64,000 nucleotides of DNA from Phytoseiulus persimilis (taxonomy: Eukaryota; Arthropoda; Arachnida; Mesostigmata; Phytoseiidae). Below the pieces are notes generated by a model, which was not told the DNA's origin, ran no database searches, and saw only the letters and a list, made by a program, of their open reading frames with translations. How positions within the stretch are numbered: position 1 is the first letter of the stretch; every line of letters begins with the position of its first letter. Position numbers and translations under genes: made by a program. Shown here one piece after another: positions 22,462 to 36,500 of this stretch. The stretch lies in assembly GCA_037576195.1 (NCBI GenBank), contig CM075102.1:20828745-20892744 (forward strand). Reading direction: 5' to 3'.

Positions 22462-24201
22462 CTGTAATGGGAAAATTGCTCAACTTGAAATTTTGCGTTC
22501 ACTAATAACATCATCTGAGACATCTAGGCTTGCTTGGGGAGGTGTTGATGATTTTCCCAATGGAGCGATCGGTCATCTTGTTCATTTAGAGCGACCTGAA
22601 TCAGCACGTCGGTTCCAGCACGGATCTCGCGAGGCCGTTCCAGAACTTCGTCTCCCTCGGTTTCGGTGACGATGAACCTCGCGGTCCCTCCTCGCAAGAG
22701 GGACGGCAGGCAACTCGAAAGAATCGCCTCGAAAGAATCGCCTCGAAAGAGTTCCACAAATCCGAGAAGAAATCGATGGTAGGGGCAGCAGTAATAAGTG
22801 GACGCCGAGCATGAACTGTGCGACGATGACGGCGGTCTTGGGATTTATATTCCACTGGAAATCGTCGAGCATGTGGAACAGAGAATATTCAACCAGGCCT
22901 CAGGGTACTAGAGATGTAAGCACGACCTGCTATGCGAAGCAACAGGGCACTAGCAGCATTGAGCCTGCCGGCTATTGGGCAGACACACTCGATTCGTCGG
23001 TTGTTCTATCATTCTATGAGGCGGAAATAGAATTCAAATAACTGTTTCTCCATGCCGTTATATAGAGTTCCGAGTCACATGTCTCTCGCTTGCTCGGAAA
23101 GCCGCGCATTCTCTGGTCCAACTGCAAGACAGCGGCAGATGATACCAAAGTCGTGAGCAAGGAATTCATGTTGGTTTCGTCAGTTCCAAAACACATTTGA
23201 CACACTCGTAAATTCGCTTGAATCACTCGAACCGACAGCCGCTGGAATTGCAGGAACAGTGCTGATCAGTTGTGCACGGTCGCGTCGCTATCAGTCGATT
23301 GTCGAGCTCCTCTCGGATTCCAACATCGCATCGACCGTTTTCGAGTCCATCCAGGATTTCTGCGGGCGGGCTCGCGATACCGCGAGTGTACTGTCGTGGT
23401 CTTCACGTCACAACTTCCAAGTCTCAGCGGCAGTCTCACGGCCGCTCCCCGACATCAGGCTCTCGTTTATTCCTATTCCTCTACTTTCAAGGACACGAAT
23501 CGAATGTGCGGATGCGCTGTTTGTGTGCGTGCAGTAATTCAGGCAGGCTCGAATGCGCACGGAGAGGTAAACGATGCTCCGTCGCTGGCTTGTTTTGGAC
23601 GGCGGCTTGACCGGTTAAGTTCGACCGTATTCGAACTTTGTGGAGCAGTATCGCGTTTGCCGGATCTGTTCCAAGAAGATTGGTGCCAATACTGAACAGG
23701 CGGGGTGCCAGGTGGAAGAAGACGAGCGTCAGCCCAGGCAGCCACGGCAACAACAGCGGCGGCTGCGGCGGCAGGCTCGGCCCTAAGACAGTACCCATGT
23801 GCCCATCCCCTCCTACCCTTCCGCCTCTCTGCCTACCTAGCCGGCAGCCACCTACCCATCTTTCCCCGACTCAAGCAACTCCGCACAGCCAATCCAGTGG
23901 TGTCGTGGGCACCAAGGGGCAGGAGGAGAACGGCGGGGGTTAAGAAACCCGTTCGCCGCGGCCGAGAGAACCGTCGCTCGAAAGAGCAACGGTGAACGAC
24001 CCACGCTATCGCTCCCGCCGAACAACAGGCTCGAAACGGATGAATCCAGAGAAGAAGGGAAGCGTCCGTATGGGCAGAAGAAGCACGGGAGCAAGCGAGC
24101 CTTCCATCCCCCACACCGAAAATTACACTCTACCTGGCTTGGTCCGTCCGTGGTTCGGTCGAGCGAGCGAGCGTTCGATCAGGGCCGACTGACCGACCGC
24201 C

Positions 24202-24218
24202 AGGCAGGCAGGCAGGCT
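24202..24218. repeat. (GGCA)n microsatellite
   Basis: Four tandem copies of a CAGG/GGCA unit, one of many tetranucleotide runs in the gene-poor domain. Confidence 0.8.
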
Positions 24219-24618
24219 ATCTGTTGCTAGGCTCTTCTTCTAACGCCGCCGCCGATGGCTTTGCTCCTGCTATTTCTTCTTCTCGTTTCTTCGCGTCTAT
24301 TCCTACACACATACACTAGAGCACAAATGATGATGCCACGGCCGCCGCCGTGGTCGTCGTCGACGAGGGGACGACGACGTTCTTCTCCTTCCGCGCAGAC
24401 TGTTGTTCGTGCTTCAACTTCGACGGCGGTTCAACCGTAAGACGTCGATTCTTCGTAGCGAAATTGGGGAGTCTCACGGTCGCTCGGTTGCGCAACTCTT
24501 TTCAGCCAGACTACGTTGTGCCCGGCTACGTTGGTTAGTTAAGTTCGGAGTTCCTCCAGCAACGGCAGCAGTTAGGCGATCCAGTCGGCCGTCGATCCAA
24601 GGACAAGGGGGTGGTACT

Positions 24619-24658
24619 GACCGACCGACCGATCGACCGACCGACCGACCGACCGACT
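24619..24658. repeat. (CGAC)n microsatellite
   Basis: About ten tandem copies of a CGAC/ACCG unit with one interruption (GATC). It is the longest tetranucleotide array in the window. Confidence 0.9.
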
Positions 24659-25195
24659 CTATATGCCCGAGCGGTCTGTCGCACCGACGACGGAGCAATT
24701 CAACGAAGGCCTACAGGCTCGGAGTCGAAGAGGAAGATTGTTATGGAGAATACGGCGACGACGGGGCACTGAGACGGACCTTTCTCAAAGTTGTGCGACG
24801 GCGACTGACGACCTAACGGGTGCGCCTAATTCAGACACACAGTCCTCTACGGCCGAGCAGAGTCTGTCAACGCCGACACCGGAAGTTCTCTTCGAAGATC
24901 GGAGCGTGGCCCTCGCCTGAAACAATGCCGACCGCTTGCCTTCCGGAATTCACCTCCCAAAACCATGGACTGGTTTCGATCAGCGCTGTGCGGCATGTGG
25001 CACTCCCGATCGGTGCGTTTCCGGCTTTTCTACGGAGTACTGCAACGCTCGAGAGCGGCGAGATCGTGATCCATGGATTCGAGACCTGCATCTGTTCCAA
25101 GAGTACTTCACAACGACGGCAAAGGCCAGCCGGCAACGCACAATCTAACCCGCTCACGACCGTATTACTCAGACTATGTTATCCTGTTTGCCTAG

Positions 25196-25222
25196 GCCGC
25201 CCGCCCGCCCGCCTGCCTGCCG
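25196..25222. repeat. (CCGC)n/(CCTG)n microsatellite
   Basis: Tandem CGCC units passing into GCCT units. A similar GCCT/CCCG run recurs at about 27640-27675. Confidence 0.7.
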
Positions 25223-27244
25223 GCCTGGTTGACTACGTGGGCTGGTGGAGTTCCTTCGAATGTGCTCCGTTGGTCCGTGCGTCCATTCGATCGCTTGCCG
25301 GAGAACCGTGCGAGCTTGCTCAATCGAGGGTATAGGCGAGCACGACACCCTGTGTCTATTAATTTCCTATATGCTTGCTCGATCCAGACGCACATGCGTA
25401 GTCACACATGTCTACTTCCGAATCAAGCAGCATTAACGATTAGCCGACGATCGACGGAACGTTACCGCCGGCCGGCGAGTCCACGACTTTCGTTCGCCGA
25501 CGTCACTGCGCAATTTATTAAACGAATCGAAGGCCTGCCTTCCACCCTACCTCCAACTCTAGTCTCCTGGTGGACTGCAGGCTGCAATGCGGACAATGAG
25601 CGCGTCCGCCGTATGCAGGTCCCGCATTCTAGAGAAACCAATTCTGCAAGGATCCTCAAAACGATCGTCAGCATCAGCAACAACTTACAGCCGAACAAAA
25701 TGCTGGGTTATTTGCATTCATAGAGGGTCAAGACGACGAGCTGAAGTTTACTTTCGCCCTAGTGCACGAACGTTGAATCAGTTCGTTGAAACCAGGGAGA
25801 TTTCATGAAGTTTGTCTTCAACTCTCAGCTGAAGATGTCGTCCATTCCACGCCGGTTATCGATGTGATATCAGGTGCAGCGAGGTGACGGACGCACAGAG
25901 TGAGCGACCCGAGGACACCTTGGGGCTGTAGATGCTTGCGTGCCCAGCTCTCAAACCTGCCCCGCCAGACTCCGAACTGTTGTAGGAATGCAAACAGAGT
26001 CTTGAGGGGTCGCAGCTGACATTGCAGATGCGGTCGAGGGAGGATTTCAGGCAAAAAATACTCATGAATTCCTTCGTCTGCCGAGTACGCCTTCGCCCGC
26101 ACCTGCGATCAGATGACATCTAGGGGTTATTCGGCGAACATTTATCTGCAGACGATGTTCTTAACTAACTCCGCTTCAGTCTTAAGCCGCCGACGCCACC
26201 GCCGCCGCCGCCGCCGAGGCCGCTGCTCGCTCGAACCCCGACGTCCGAGCGCTGATGAGCGCGAGCGAGCGAGAGATTCTAAGGTGGTCAGCTGTTGCGG
26301 GCTCGACTGAGGTTCAGTTGTTCGCCTGCGCGATCCGTGCGTTCGGTCAGTCTTTCAATCGCTCGCCGGCTCGCACGTTGATGATCGACCATATGGCGTT
26401 GACCTCGTAAAGCCCTCTGTAAACAATACGCGTCTTTTGAGGTCCGCACAGTCTTAGAGGACAAAGCACCACCGATGCACCGCAAATACTACAGAGCGTT
26501 GCTCTCGCAAGATGTCCCACCGGACAGATGTGTAAACAGCAGAGCCGATCGCTTGCCCGTCCATCCTGCGGACGAAGAACCATTCTGGCCACCTCCGAAT
26601 TTGCTCCAGTGCTGGAACCTCTAGCTGAGGGCGGTGCGGATCATGCCCGCTTCCTCGAGACATGGCTCCTGGCCGAGGCCGTACACTTCGAGCTCTACCG
26701 CGGCGGCCGGATCGGATTTTCTCGCAACCGGACCGTTTCACACCATCGACCTCAGTGCATGATAACACACGAACTCTGATTTATGGCGGAATAGAATTGT
26801 AAGTGAACTAGTGAATCGGCAGGCAGATTCCAAACGTCACCGTCGTCAGAGCAGCAACGCTGCTGCTGCTGCTGCCACGATAATATAATCGCTGGAGCGG
26901 CACTGAATCGGCGATAAAATAACGTAGAAATATGACTTCAGACTGTGACACGCTGTAGCTGCTGCCGCCGCCGTTGAGGCATACCTATTCATATCGCAGA
27001 AGGCCAATTCAGTTAGTTTCTGTCTCCATAGAGAAAGAGACAAGCTCCGTCATTCGGTCGGATGGGTAGCTCAGCATCCAACCCGAGAACTCCCACTCAC
27101 CCTGACGAGTGAGCGTATCTGTCCCGACTCCGGGATGTGTAGCCTGTGCCACCACACAGCGCTCCACAAAAATCTGGCGGCTCGAGGGTTTCTCCGAGAG
27201 CGAACAATGCAGCACTTGTCTGACTTCTAACGCCGCATGCAAGA

Positions 27245-27290
27245 GACACTGCCGCTGCCGCCGCCACCGCCGCCGCCACCGCCGCCGCAG
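27245..27290. repeat. (GCC)n-rich trinucleotide tract
   Basis: Imperfect GCC/ACC trinucleotide array. A similar array lies at about 26186-26220. No coding frame with other features surrounds it. Confidence 0.75.
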
Positions 27291-30200
27291 TGTGCCCGAG
27301 GGGGTCAAATGCGAGCGCTGTAACTCGTTATGGACCATCCCTCATTCAAGCTCTCGCCCTTGAGAGCACGAAAACGGCCATCAGGCTGGTCGAGGTATGC
27401 AGACCAATCCAGTCGCTGTAATCAGACGACGACCGTGGCGATGTCCGAGAATCGCACCGAACCTACAATTCTCCATCGACCCCAGGCTCAGGGCAGTTCT
27501 TCCGCGTTCGACGATTGGCGATCGCCCGAATGCCTATTGGACCGGGTAGGGGTCAGTTAGACTCTCGGTGCGCACGTTGGCCGGTCGCTCGGCTCCCGTC
27601 CGTCAAGCGGGATCATTATTATTCGTAGAGATAAAGCTGCCTGCCTGCCTTCCCGCCCGCTCGCCGGCCGGCCTGCCTGCGTGCACGTTCACGGCCGTGC
27701 TCACTCGGAGAGAAAATAGAAGAAAAACGAGAACAGGAACACTGAGAGATGGGGGAGGAGTTCAACTCCCAGATGTTGAGTTATCTGTCATGGAAAAGTC
27801 GACCGAAACCGTCAAAGGCTTCGGGGGCATCGGCCGTGTCCCGGATGCCAGCCTGCTGGCCTGTTCGACTGCTTGCCGTGCGGCGGCGCCTCCGCCGCCT
27901 CTAATCTGAAAGTAAAGAGTTTCTGCATCGCCGGGAATCGGTGTTTGAGGTGTTTGACCCCCAAAACAAAGACTGTTTTCAAGGCGGCCCGAGGCGGCCA
28001 GTGTTCTTTTTTTTTTTTTTCAGATTTGGTCTCAGAGTAATCCAGGCCGGGACAGTTCGCTGCTATAAAGACGCTTGACGACCGCTTCCGAGAATACAAC
28101 GACGCCATATCGACGGCGTCCAATATTTCATATACACGCTCACAGTGAACAGCACAAAAAACAATTTATGTTGCCGACGACCTAAGCGCACTGTTTTCCT
28201 CGAGGGAGGGTCAGGTTGTCGAGTCTGCTGACTGAGTGACTGGCGGCTGTCGGTCGCGTCTTCACAACAACGAATGGAACTCGAGAGAAACGAAGGAGCC
28301 CTGGCGGCAGCGGAAGAGAAGACGCAGTCAAAGACTGACTTCTACCGAAACGGCGACACGCAGTGTTTTTTTCTTCTGCGCATCTCTCCGATTCGGGGTA
28401 TTCCGGCGGAGCTCCTCCAGCAGAGCGACGGCGGTGTCCACGTACTACGACTGTCGCTACCTAACTGTCGCTCGATCGATTAGTCGTCTGGCGCGTCCCG
28501 CGTGGATCTGCTCGAGTTGGTGGTGGTGGTGCATGGTCGAGAGATAGATCGATGCAGGTATCTGCGAAACGGGAAACTCCTTCGACGCCACCAAGTCTCA
28601 CGAGCCAACGGGTTCGTACACCGAGTGAGGTTCTGGGTCGGCCGTTATAACTACCAGTTCGGACTCCCGGAAATTCCGTCAGCGACAGAGAGAGAGCGCC
28701 GGTCGGTCGGTCGGTCGATCGGCCAGCGAGTGAACGAGCCAGCCAGTCGGATCGCGCCCGCCGCGTATCGCTCGAAATACTTGGAGAAACAGCAGTCAGT
28801 ATCCAGCCAGCTACTCAGTCAGTGGCAGGCAGTGAGGTTGTTCCACTTAGCGAGAGTCATCCTCTTTCATTCTTGTGGGGTCGTTGTTATCTGCTGTGTA
28901 GCTTTTACAAAGTACTCCGTTGTTCTTTGAGCTTGTAGTCAGTACGTGGAAGGTGTCATTGTTCTCTTGGCTTCGAGAAAACCCTCTCAGTCTGCACCAG
29001 AGGCAGCCGCGACAAACTGTGCGCTCCGGCAAACCCGAGCTGATCCGGTGAGCGCAAGGACGCCGACCGGACACCGGACCGGGGTCTGCGGGAAATCCAG
29101 CGGGATCTCGAGCTCTCCAGAAGATGCCAACCTCTCTCGGACCACGGAAATCCGTACCGAGTCGACTTCGAGGAAGACCAGCGCTCAGATGGAGTTCTTC
29201 AGAGTTCCGGTCGCTTCGGCATGGTCGCAGACGACGGTAGTTTCGAGGCGCCGCGACGCAGCGTGAAGCGCAGTCTATAGGGTCTCAGTTCTCGGCACAA
29301 GTAGGAGAGGTTCAAGCCCCTATGTAGCAGTCGGCTTCGGGAAGACGTGACGCTACAGTAACAATGGGTCATCATGAGTTTTTTTTTTCAGAGCGAACGC
29401 CGCGTCGCCTTCACAGAAACACTTCATCAATTACAATCGCGCCAGTAAGAGAAAGAATTGCGCATGCAGAAGGAGATCGATCGCCGGTCCGAAGCCTTTC
29501 GAGTGTCATCTGCAGCATGTCCGCGTCTTTGCGTCCGCTTGTGTCGCAGAAGCGGCTGGCTCCCGAGATGAAAAGACCAACATCTCATTGGGATCATCGA
29601 GCTTGAGAAAGGCTTCGACAAGAACAACGCCGAGAAGATGAGGTCGGAGGATATGCGTCCAGAGGGTATGGGATTTGAAAAGATTCTGGCCGGAGAGAAG
29701 AATGTGCGGCCGACTGCGTGCCGACCGGCTAGAGAGCCAAATAGACCAGGTTAGCTCTTATCTAAATGAAGCGGCTACAGTCATAAATCCAAGCTGGGCT
29801 AGAGGTAGGTGGTTGTTTCTGGTGCGCGGCCTGGAGATCTACTTTGACCCCTTGCAGTGCCCAGGTAACCGAGATGAGCCGAGGAACTGTCTACTGGGCC
29901 GAAGTGGCCGGCCTTCTTCGGCGCGCTCGAATTCGGAGAAGATCAGTTTCAAAGATTGAGCTGATTTCACTGCTCCAAGCTCCGTTCATTGCTGCGAAGC
30001 CTGTGCGTTGTCTGCCTTCTCTTCCCTGCGTCTAGGAACTGTGACAAGTCAGCGAGCTCCTCAGATCAGTTCTCACTCCCGCGAGGTCCGAGCTCTGACG
30101 GACTTCTGCACCCAGACGCCTTGTTTTGCAATATCTTGCGACGTCTCCACCCAGTGAGCCAGCAAAGGGCGCGAGTGCTCCTTCGGGAACGGAAGCGATG

Positions 30201-30365
30201 GAGATAGTTCGTTCATGACCATCATCGATTTTGTAGTCGACAAGAACACTCGATCCCGCCTACAAGTGGTGCACGGGCTACATTGGAGTTCTGTTGTCCG
30301 ATGGCTGTCTGTTGAAAGACTGTCTGGCTTGCACACCAGCAGAGTGGTATGACTAGAGCTCGGAA

Positions 30366-30455
30366 GCTCAGGCATTATCCATTAATCATCATCAATCCAT
30401 CAATTGATTCATGGGTGGATCAATGGGTAGATTGATGAATTAGGCATTATTGCCA
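30366..30455. repeat. AT-rich stem-loop flanked by AGGCATTAT direct repeats
   Basis: AGGCATTAT occurs at both edges. Between them TAATCATCATCAATC and GATTGATGAATTA form an imperfect inverted pair around inner ATCAAT/ATTGAT motifs. This looks like a small folded element or decayed MITE inside otherwise GC-balanced DNA. No transposase is associated. Confidence 0.4.
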
Positions 30456-30519
30456 TGACAGCTCAGGAATTCAGCTATCAGAGACTCATTCATCCGTCTC
30501 CCTCTGTGAATAGATGGGA

Positions 30520-30566
30520 GGTATAAAATGATGAATGCCCGAACTTCCAAACTTTAGTTATGAATC
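30520..30566. repeat. Dispersed repeat, copy 1 (GTATAAAATGAT family)
   Basis: About 45 bases beginning GTATAAAATGAT are roughly 70-75% identical to 56819-56866 by hand alignment, in the same orientation. On the - strand both would encode a W[KR]FGHxSFYT string. The match ends without obvious boundaries. Confidence 0.5.
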
Positions 30567-33500
30567 TTGAAACATCCGTCGCTCCTGGTCGTCTTCCAGC
30601 GGCGGCAGCAGCAGCAGCAGAGGCAGATCCATTGCCACTCAGACGACGGAACAATTTGCGTCGAGTCTTGTCTGACAAGCGAGACGACCTTGGATTATCT
30701 CGCCAGGATTAACTTCCACGGACCGATGATGGGAGTCGTTCGAAGAGCGCCGGAAGACGAAGTTGACAAACCGAGAAGCAACATGTGTAAACTTTCACGC
30801 CAGCTGCAAATGAGTAAACAACAAGCCAATCTGTTATCCTGATCTGGCTTCTGGAATCTCCGCGAGTTTTCCTCGAAAATTCCAGGGAACCGAATTAGCT
30901 TTCGTTCGCGATTCGTAGGTTGAAGACTCGTGCAAAGTAGGTGGACGAGCTTGGCACATCAGGCGCTAGATGGCTCGCTCATATCGCTTCTGCACCGCTT
31001 GAGAATGGGAAGATTCAGTCTCTGGAATGTGGGTTACAGGGTCCAGGTTGCGAACGAGTTATCATGGTTTCGTGGAGAGCCTATAGTTCTGAGACTAATC
31101 ATTCTAAGGGCTGTCACTCCGCGAGAAGCCGAGCAGTCCGAGAAATCAGGCGTGAGAGGGCCGAGATTAACCCAACCGTCGGTGTTCGACGCGAACGGAG
31201 AGAGAAGAAGACGAAGGAAAAGATGCTCGGGTCTACTGGACCCAGAAGCGGGAATGCAACCACACGCAAGTCGTTCGGTCGAAAGGACGGCGACCAACAG
31301 CCGGCGGACCGGTGCCACTGAGACTGTTATGGGGTTGGGGCTTTTTTTTTTTTCTCTCGACTGAGACAACCGCTGGCCAATCAGCTAGAGCGGTCTGGCG
31401 GACGGATAGCCAGCTATTCAGGCAAGCGGCCACTGCCTGCGAGATGAGCGCTTTGTCTCAGCGTGAACTCAAAAACCCAGATGACACCGCGCACTCGAAG
31501 CCCCAGCAGCAGCAGCGCTGGCGGCGGCCGAATGAGTGCCGTTCTCTCCTCAGAAATGGCGATCTAAGAGCAACAGCAACGCCCCACTGACGTCGATGTT
31601 CGAAGAAATTCCTACGAACGAGCCACCAATGAAACCAAAGCGAGCCAGCAGACACTGGTCCTATGTCAAAATGTGACAGCAGCCGTCTTCAGCCGAAAAG
31701 CTTCAAACTCTCAACCGCCTTGCATGCATGCACGCTAAGATTCTCTATAGCTTCATATCGAACGTCGCCATCAGAAGCGACTGCGACATCGGTCGAGAAG
31801 ACGCTCACTCAGTTAGTTAGCCAGTTAGTCACGGCCAGAAGCAGCGGCCACGAAAGGAGCCAAATATTAGTTGGAGGACCGGGTCACGGCGGAAACCTCA
31901 GAACGGGTCCCAAACCCGCTCGATCCAAGTTGGCCGGAGCGTTCGAGAGTCGAGTGAGACAATGTAGAGTCATTCAAGGCCGTTCGGATCGCTTTTCCTC
32001 AACGAAGACCTCGAACAAAACGCTCGAAAACGACAACCAATCAAGCCAACCAACATTCCTGCTGAGATCCGATCGAGTCAAACGAACGCAAGCCAGCCGC
32101 CACGTCAACGTGATCCTCCATTCGTTTCATAATGCTTCAGTGCTTGCGTGTATCTTTGCCTTCTTTGCAAATCGAAGTTTCCGTTCAACTGCATCCGCTC
32201 TCTTTGCATGAAAAGCGAAAACAAAATCTCGTGACGTCAGCTCAGAGCGCCGCCGCTATCGTCGTCGTGGCCGGTAGCGCGGTCGGTCACTCAGTCAACA
32301 CGGTACGCACGCTCGCACGCAGCGAGCGTGCCGTCCGATTGACGACATCGCGCCGACGCGCTGACGATCTCGCCTGAGCCGTTGATACTCCATTTCGGAA
32401 CCGTTCGGCTGTGTTGCCTCGGCTAGGTCTGTGCCACTCGAGTGTCAGGTCGGTGACGTGCTCGCCTGCAGCTGATTTGCTGTTCGAAGCGGAAAAATAT
32501 GCCACCTTCTCCATCGGTTATCTCCCACGGCAGCGGCGGCCGCGGCGTAACACTCCGAGATAAAACAAACGTAACGCAGAGCCAGATTATGACTCTGCCC
32601 GCTTTTGAGGTTAAGGCCAAGGCCACGAGCGGAACCTGTTGATGATTCTCTTCCCGCATTCCGTGGATCCGTAACTCGATCTCCCTCGCTATTCATTCCC
32701 GCGTTTCCCTCATTCTACAACTTTTTGGAGTGGGGTGACTCGCCGTAAGACAGAAAATGACAAAAGTCGAGTAGCAGTGCACTTTTCTTACCGCACAATA
32801 CTGCTGTATTGGCAGTGTTTTCTGGAGCTGGTGCCAATCTGGCGGTAAGTCCGGCTCGAAGCACAGTGATTTGAGATTTTTCTCTTATTTCCAGATTTTT
32901 CTTACGGGTGTTGTAGCTGCAGTCGGTGACGAACAGACGAATAGACCAACGGACAAGCGTCTAAGCGCGGAAGGGGAGGTTCCAGCTGCCAATCACGCGG
33001 AGAATTTCTTGGTTAGGTCGCAAATAATAACGAAATTATTGTACGCTTCCAGATTGAGTCTTACGCACAGAAACTGACAGCCTCACGGTCAGTTCTCGGC
33101 CAGAAAACTTTGCATTTTTGCACAGCTCAAAACCGAAGGTCTTCCAATCCACACGAGCCGTGGAATGATGCTCGAACTCGCTCCGTCTCAGATTCTCGAG
33201 CGCTCGCTTCGACAATCAGATCGAGCTTTCGCTCCATCGGGAACTCGCCAACCAGTGCAAACAAATCGTTGCTGATCATCCTGTCTGCTCTACTCGAATC
33301 CCACGTCCCGTCAACACGCCGGAACGTTCGTTTGATTCCTTGGCACGATACAGTTCATCTTGCGTCCCTCGCAGCAGATGAATGAGCTTTTCGCGCAGAT
33401 GGGTCGACGCCGCCACCGCCGGTCGTAACGCCGAAAGTACAAACGGTCGTCGTTGGAATGACTCTCGAGCGCTTCTCTCCCAGCGACCGTTCTGCACGAT

Positions 33501-36500
33501 CGCGTGCTCCGGCCACTACGCGCACCTGAAGATTTTCTCACTGCGTTCGATTTATGAACGACGGCACAAAGAACTGAGGTAGTGTCTGCTTTCCGAAGCC
33601 CCGAGCGCGCCTCGCTGCCGACGTCACAAACCTACCCCTTTGCATTTCACCTCCCCACAAACGGGAATACGTGTCTACCGTTTCACGAGTCGTAAAACTT
33701 TCGATCGTTGTCGCTTCGGTCGCCTCGTCGCTGCAACAGAGCAGTACAATTCAACCGTGGACAGCTCAATTCCTCCTCTGAATGATTCAGTACTCGAGCG
33801 ACATTTTTCTCCGCACAGTTTCTCCGTATTTCCTGGGCCGGGCTCAGTGCTCCAGCCGGTTCTCTGTTTGGTTCGGCGGCAGAAGCGAGTCCCGGCGCAC
33901 AGTCCCATCAACTTGAAGGTGCTGCTGTGCTCCGACCGTTCTGTGTCTGACCACCTTGTGTGGCTGATCATAATCGGCACGGATGATCTCGGCGACTGCA
34001 TGGATGCGCTCGCTGTTGTCGATTGACGTGCATTTCTGCAGCGGGCATCTGCTCTACGACTGTTCAAGATTGGGGTCGCGTGCAATGCTCGTTCTCACTC
34101 GCTCAACGATCATCCAATGATGCATGCAGGACTCGCTGCTGAGTGTTTCCGTATTCCTCGATCAATGCTGAACCCAGCGAGCTGTGTAAACGCCACGAAT
34201 ACCAACTGTTCAGCCCGTTTTTCAACAAACAGCTCGGTAGTCCGCGTGGACCTGTCGATGGTGGTGACCGCGTTGTCTCAATTCAGGGCCGATTCATGAC
34301 TGAGCTATGATTGGCGGCACGCGGAACTTGGAGTTTTCAATTTTTGGGTTTCGATCGCGTTTTCGGAGCTCCCTCCAGGAGGAGAACTCGTCGAGTCAGG
34401 TGGCACCGCTAAACACGACGACACAGACACGAAAGCTTCAGCGAAACATAAATCGACGACGCGAAGATGGTATCGCGCAAGTCCGAATGGTCCGTGGTGT
34501 TCTTCGTTGAACATCGATAGGGGGTAGATTTTATCCTTCGGAACTCAGTGCCGTGTGGAGAATTTTGCATGTCGCAGAAACAACAAGAGAGATCCATCCT
34601 CTGGTTTAGAAGAAAAAACGATTCCCGGAGTCCCCCGGTTCTGAGTTGAGGGAAGCAATCTCCCAGAGAGTCTCCTCGATTCATCACAGCGAACACAGGA
34701 GGAAATCATCGACTCTAACACGTGACACGAGTAGTAATGCCATGGGGAGGAATCGTAGTGAGTGGAAGTTCCCGCTGCTCGTTTCGTCCGCTGAAAGTCC
34801 AACTTGCGTGATCGCAAGTCGATTCAATGGGTTTCCATAGAGTTGTGTTTATTTTTCCGTTCCGTGTCGCTACACATTCTCAGAGGGGGCATTCCGTCGG
34901 CTCATTCTATCATTCAGTTGCTGTAACGCTAAAATATACCACCGAAAAGTCTCACTAATGTGCTCGATTTGACTACTGAAACAGCCACCACAGCTACTCT
35001 GTCAGAGATTTTCATTTGCCAAACTGATGGCCTGCCAACGCATCGCTGTTTTTTCTTCTCTTCCTCTGGCTAGATGTTTCTTACAAAATGGTTTCCGTTA
35101 ACAACTCCGGTATTTCTGGCACACGTTGGCTAATCAATCAATCATCGCAGCACGAACCAACGGTTTTCGTCTCGCAAACGTTCTCTGCCCTTTCCCCGGC
35201 GAAGATGAACGAATGAATGCGTCGATACTGTGAGCTCGCGCATCATTCCACACGCAAACGACTCTACATTCGCTGAAAGAGTGCGGAGGGATAGCAGAGT
35301 CGGTGTGTCCCAGCAGCCATCGTTCACGGCACGCGACCTTGACCTCTGAATGTCATCACACTCTTCGCTGAGCACGGAATTTCGGTCGCAGGGACAAATT
35401 CTGAAATTGTACCGTTGAAGGCTCGATTTACAGTTCGAGTCCGCGTAAGGAGACCACAAGAACTCGAGTGGACGAAAGTGAACGATCGTCCTCGCAGAGC
35501 TCTTCTTCGACATCTCTCCACTCGGGTGATGTCGACCAGACAAACGCAGAACCGACGACAACTTTTCCAAGTCGAGAACTTCCCGTGCTTTCGCTCCTTG
35601 AGATTCTTATGAAAGAGGCGATAAATGATCGAGACGATCCGTGCAGCGAACGGCAGCACCTGAAACTCATTGTTGCCTTATCGGTGAGAGTGCCGGCGGG
35701 CAAGCGAGCGGGCGAAAGTTGACCAGAATATTCCAGAAAGCAAGTGAGTTCCGGTGGCAGCCGATCGACTTGTTTATGAGATTCTTCCACTGCGCGGAGG
35801 AGAAGAGAACCGAAACGGGATAGATTTGTTTGACGTAAGCGGAATAATATTCTTGCACGGAAGCTGGCCGATCTCGAGTCAAAATCCCGCCTGCTAATCA
35901 GCGACATTCGGCGGAATCCAAGAGGTCAGTGCCCCCGACTGATCCTCTCGTGGGGAAACAGAGGTCTTCGAAATGGGCTCGAGTCGGAAAACCGCGGTTT
36001 AGCCGACCACGGAGGACTCTGGAGAGGACAGTCTCTCGCAGTACACTCAGAAGACGTCAAAGCCCCGCCTTGCGTCGCGCTCGTCCATCAAATAGTACTC
36101 TGCCGCCGGTCTTCATGCTTGCGATATGCTGTCTTATCGGGAGGCGCACGGAGGAGAGAAACCACCGCTACACTTGTTGCCGATCTCTCCGACTGTTGCC
36201 GCTGCGACGACAGATACGACACCAGCCGAATGCAAATCCTAGCGAACCTGTTTTTTCGTTTTGAAGTGCTAAAAGCGAATCTACCACCGCTACGCTAGAG
36301 CTGCTCACAAACAGACAGATAGCGGCTGTGGCAGCGCTGGCAGCAACAGCTGAGAGATGTTGTCGAGCCGAATTCCCTCCCGCTCTGTCCGCTATTTCCT
36401 CGAGATGCAGTGTTAGTCATCACTGTTGTGGGATCGCTGGCGACGCGAGAGGCGGCGACGGACGGCGATCAACTCGCCGACAATACGGAGTTAGGATTCG

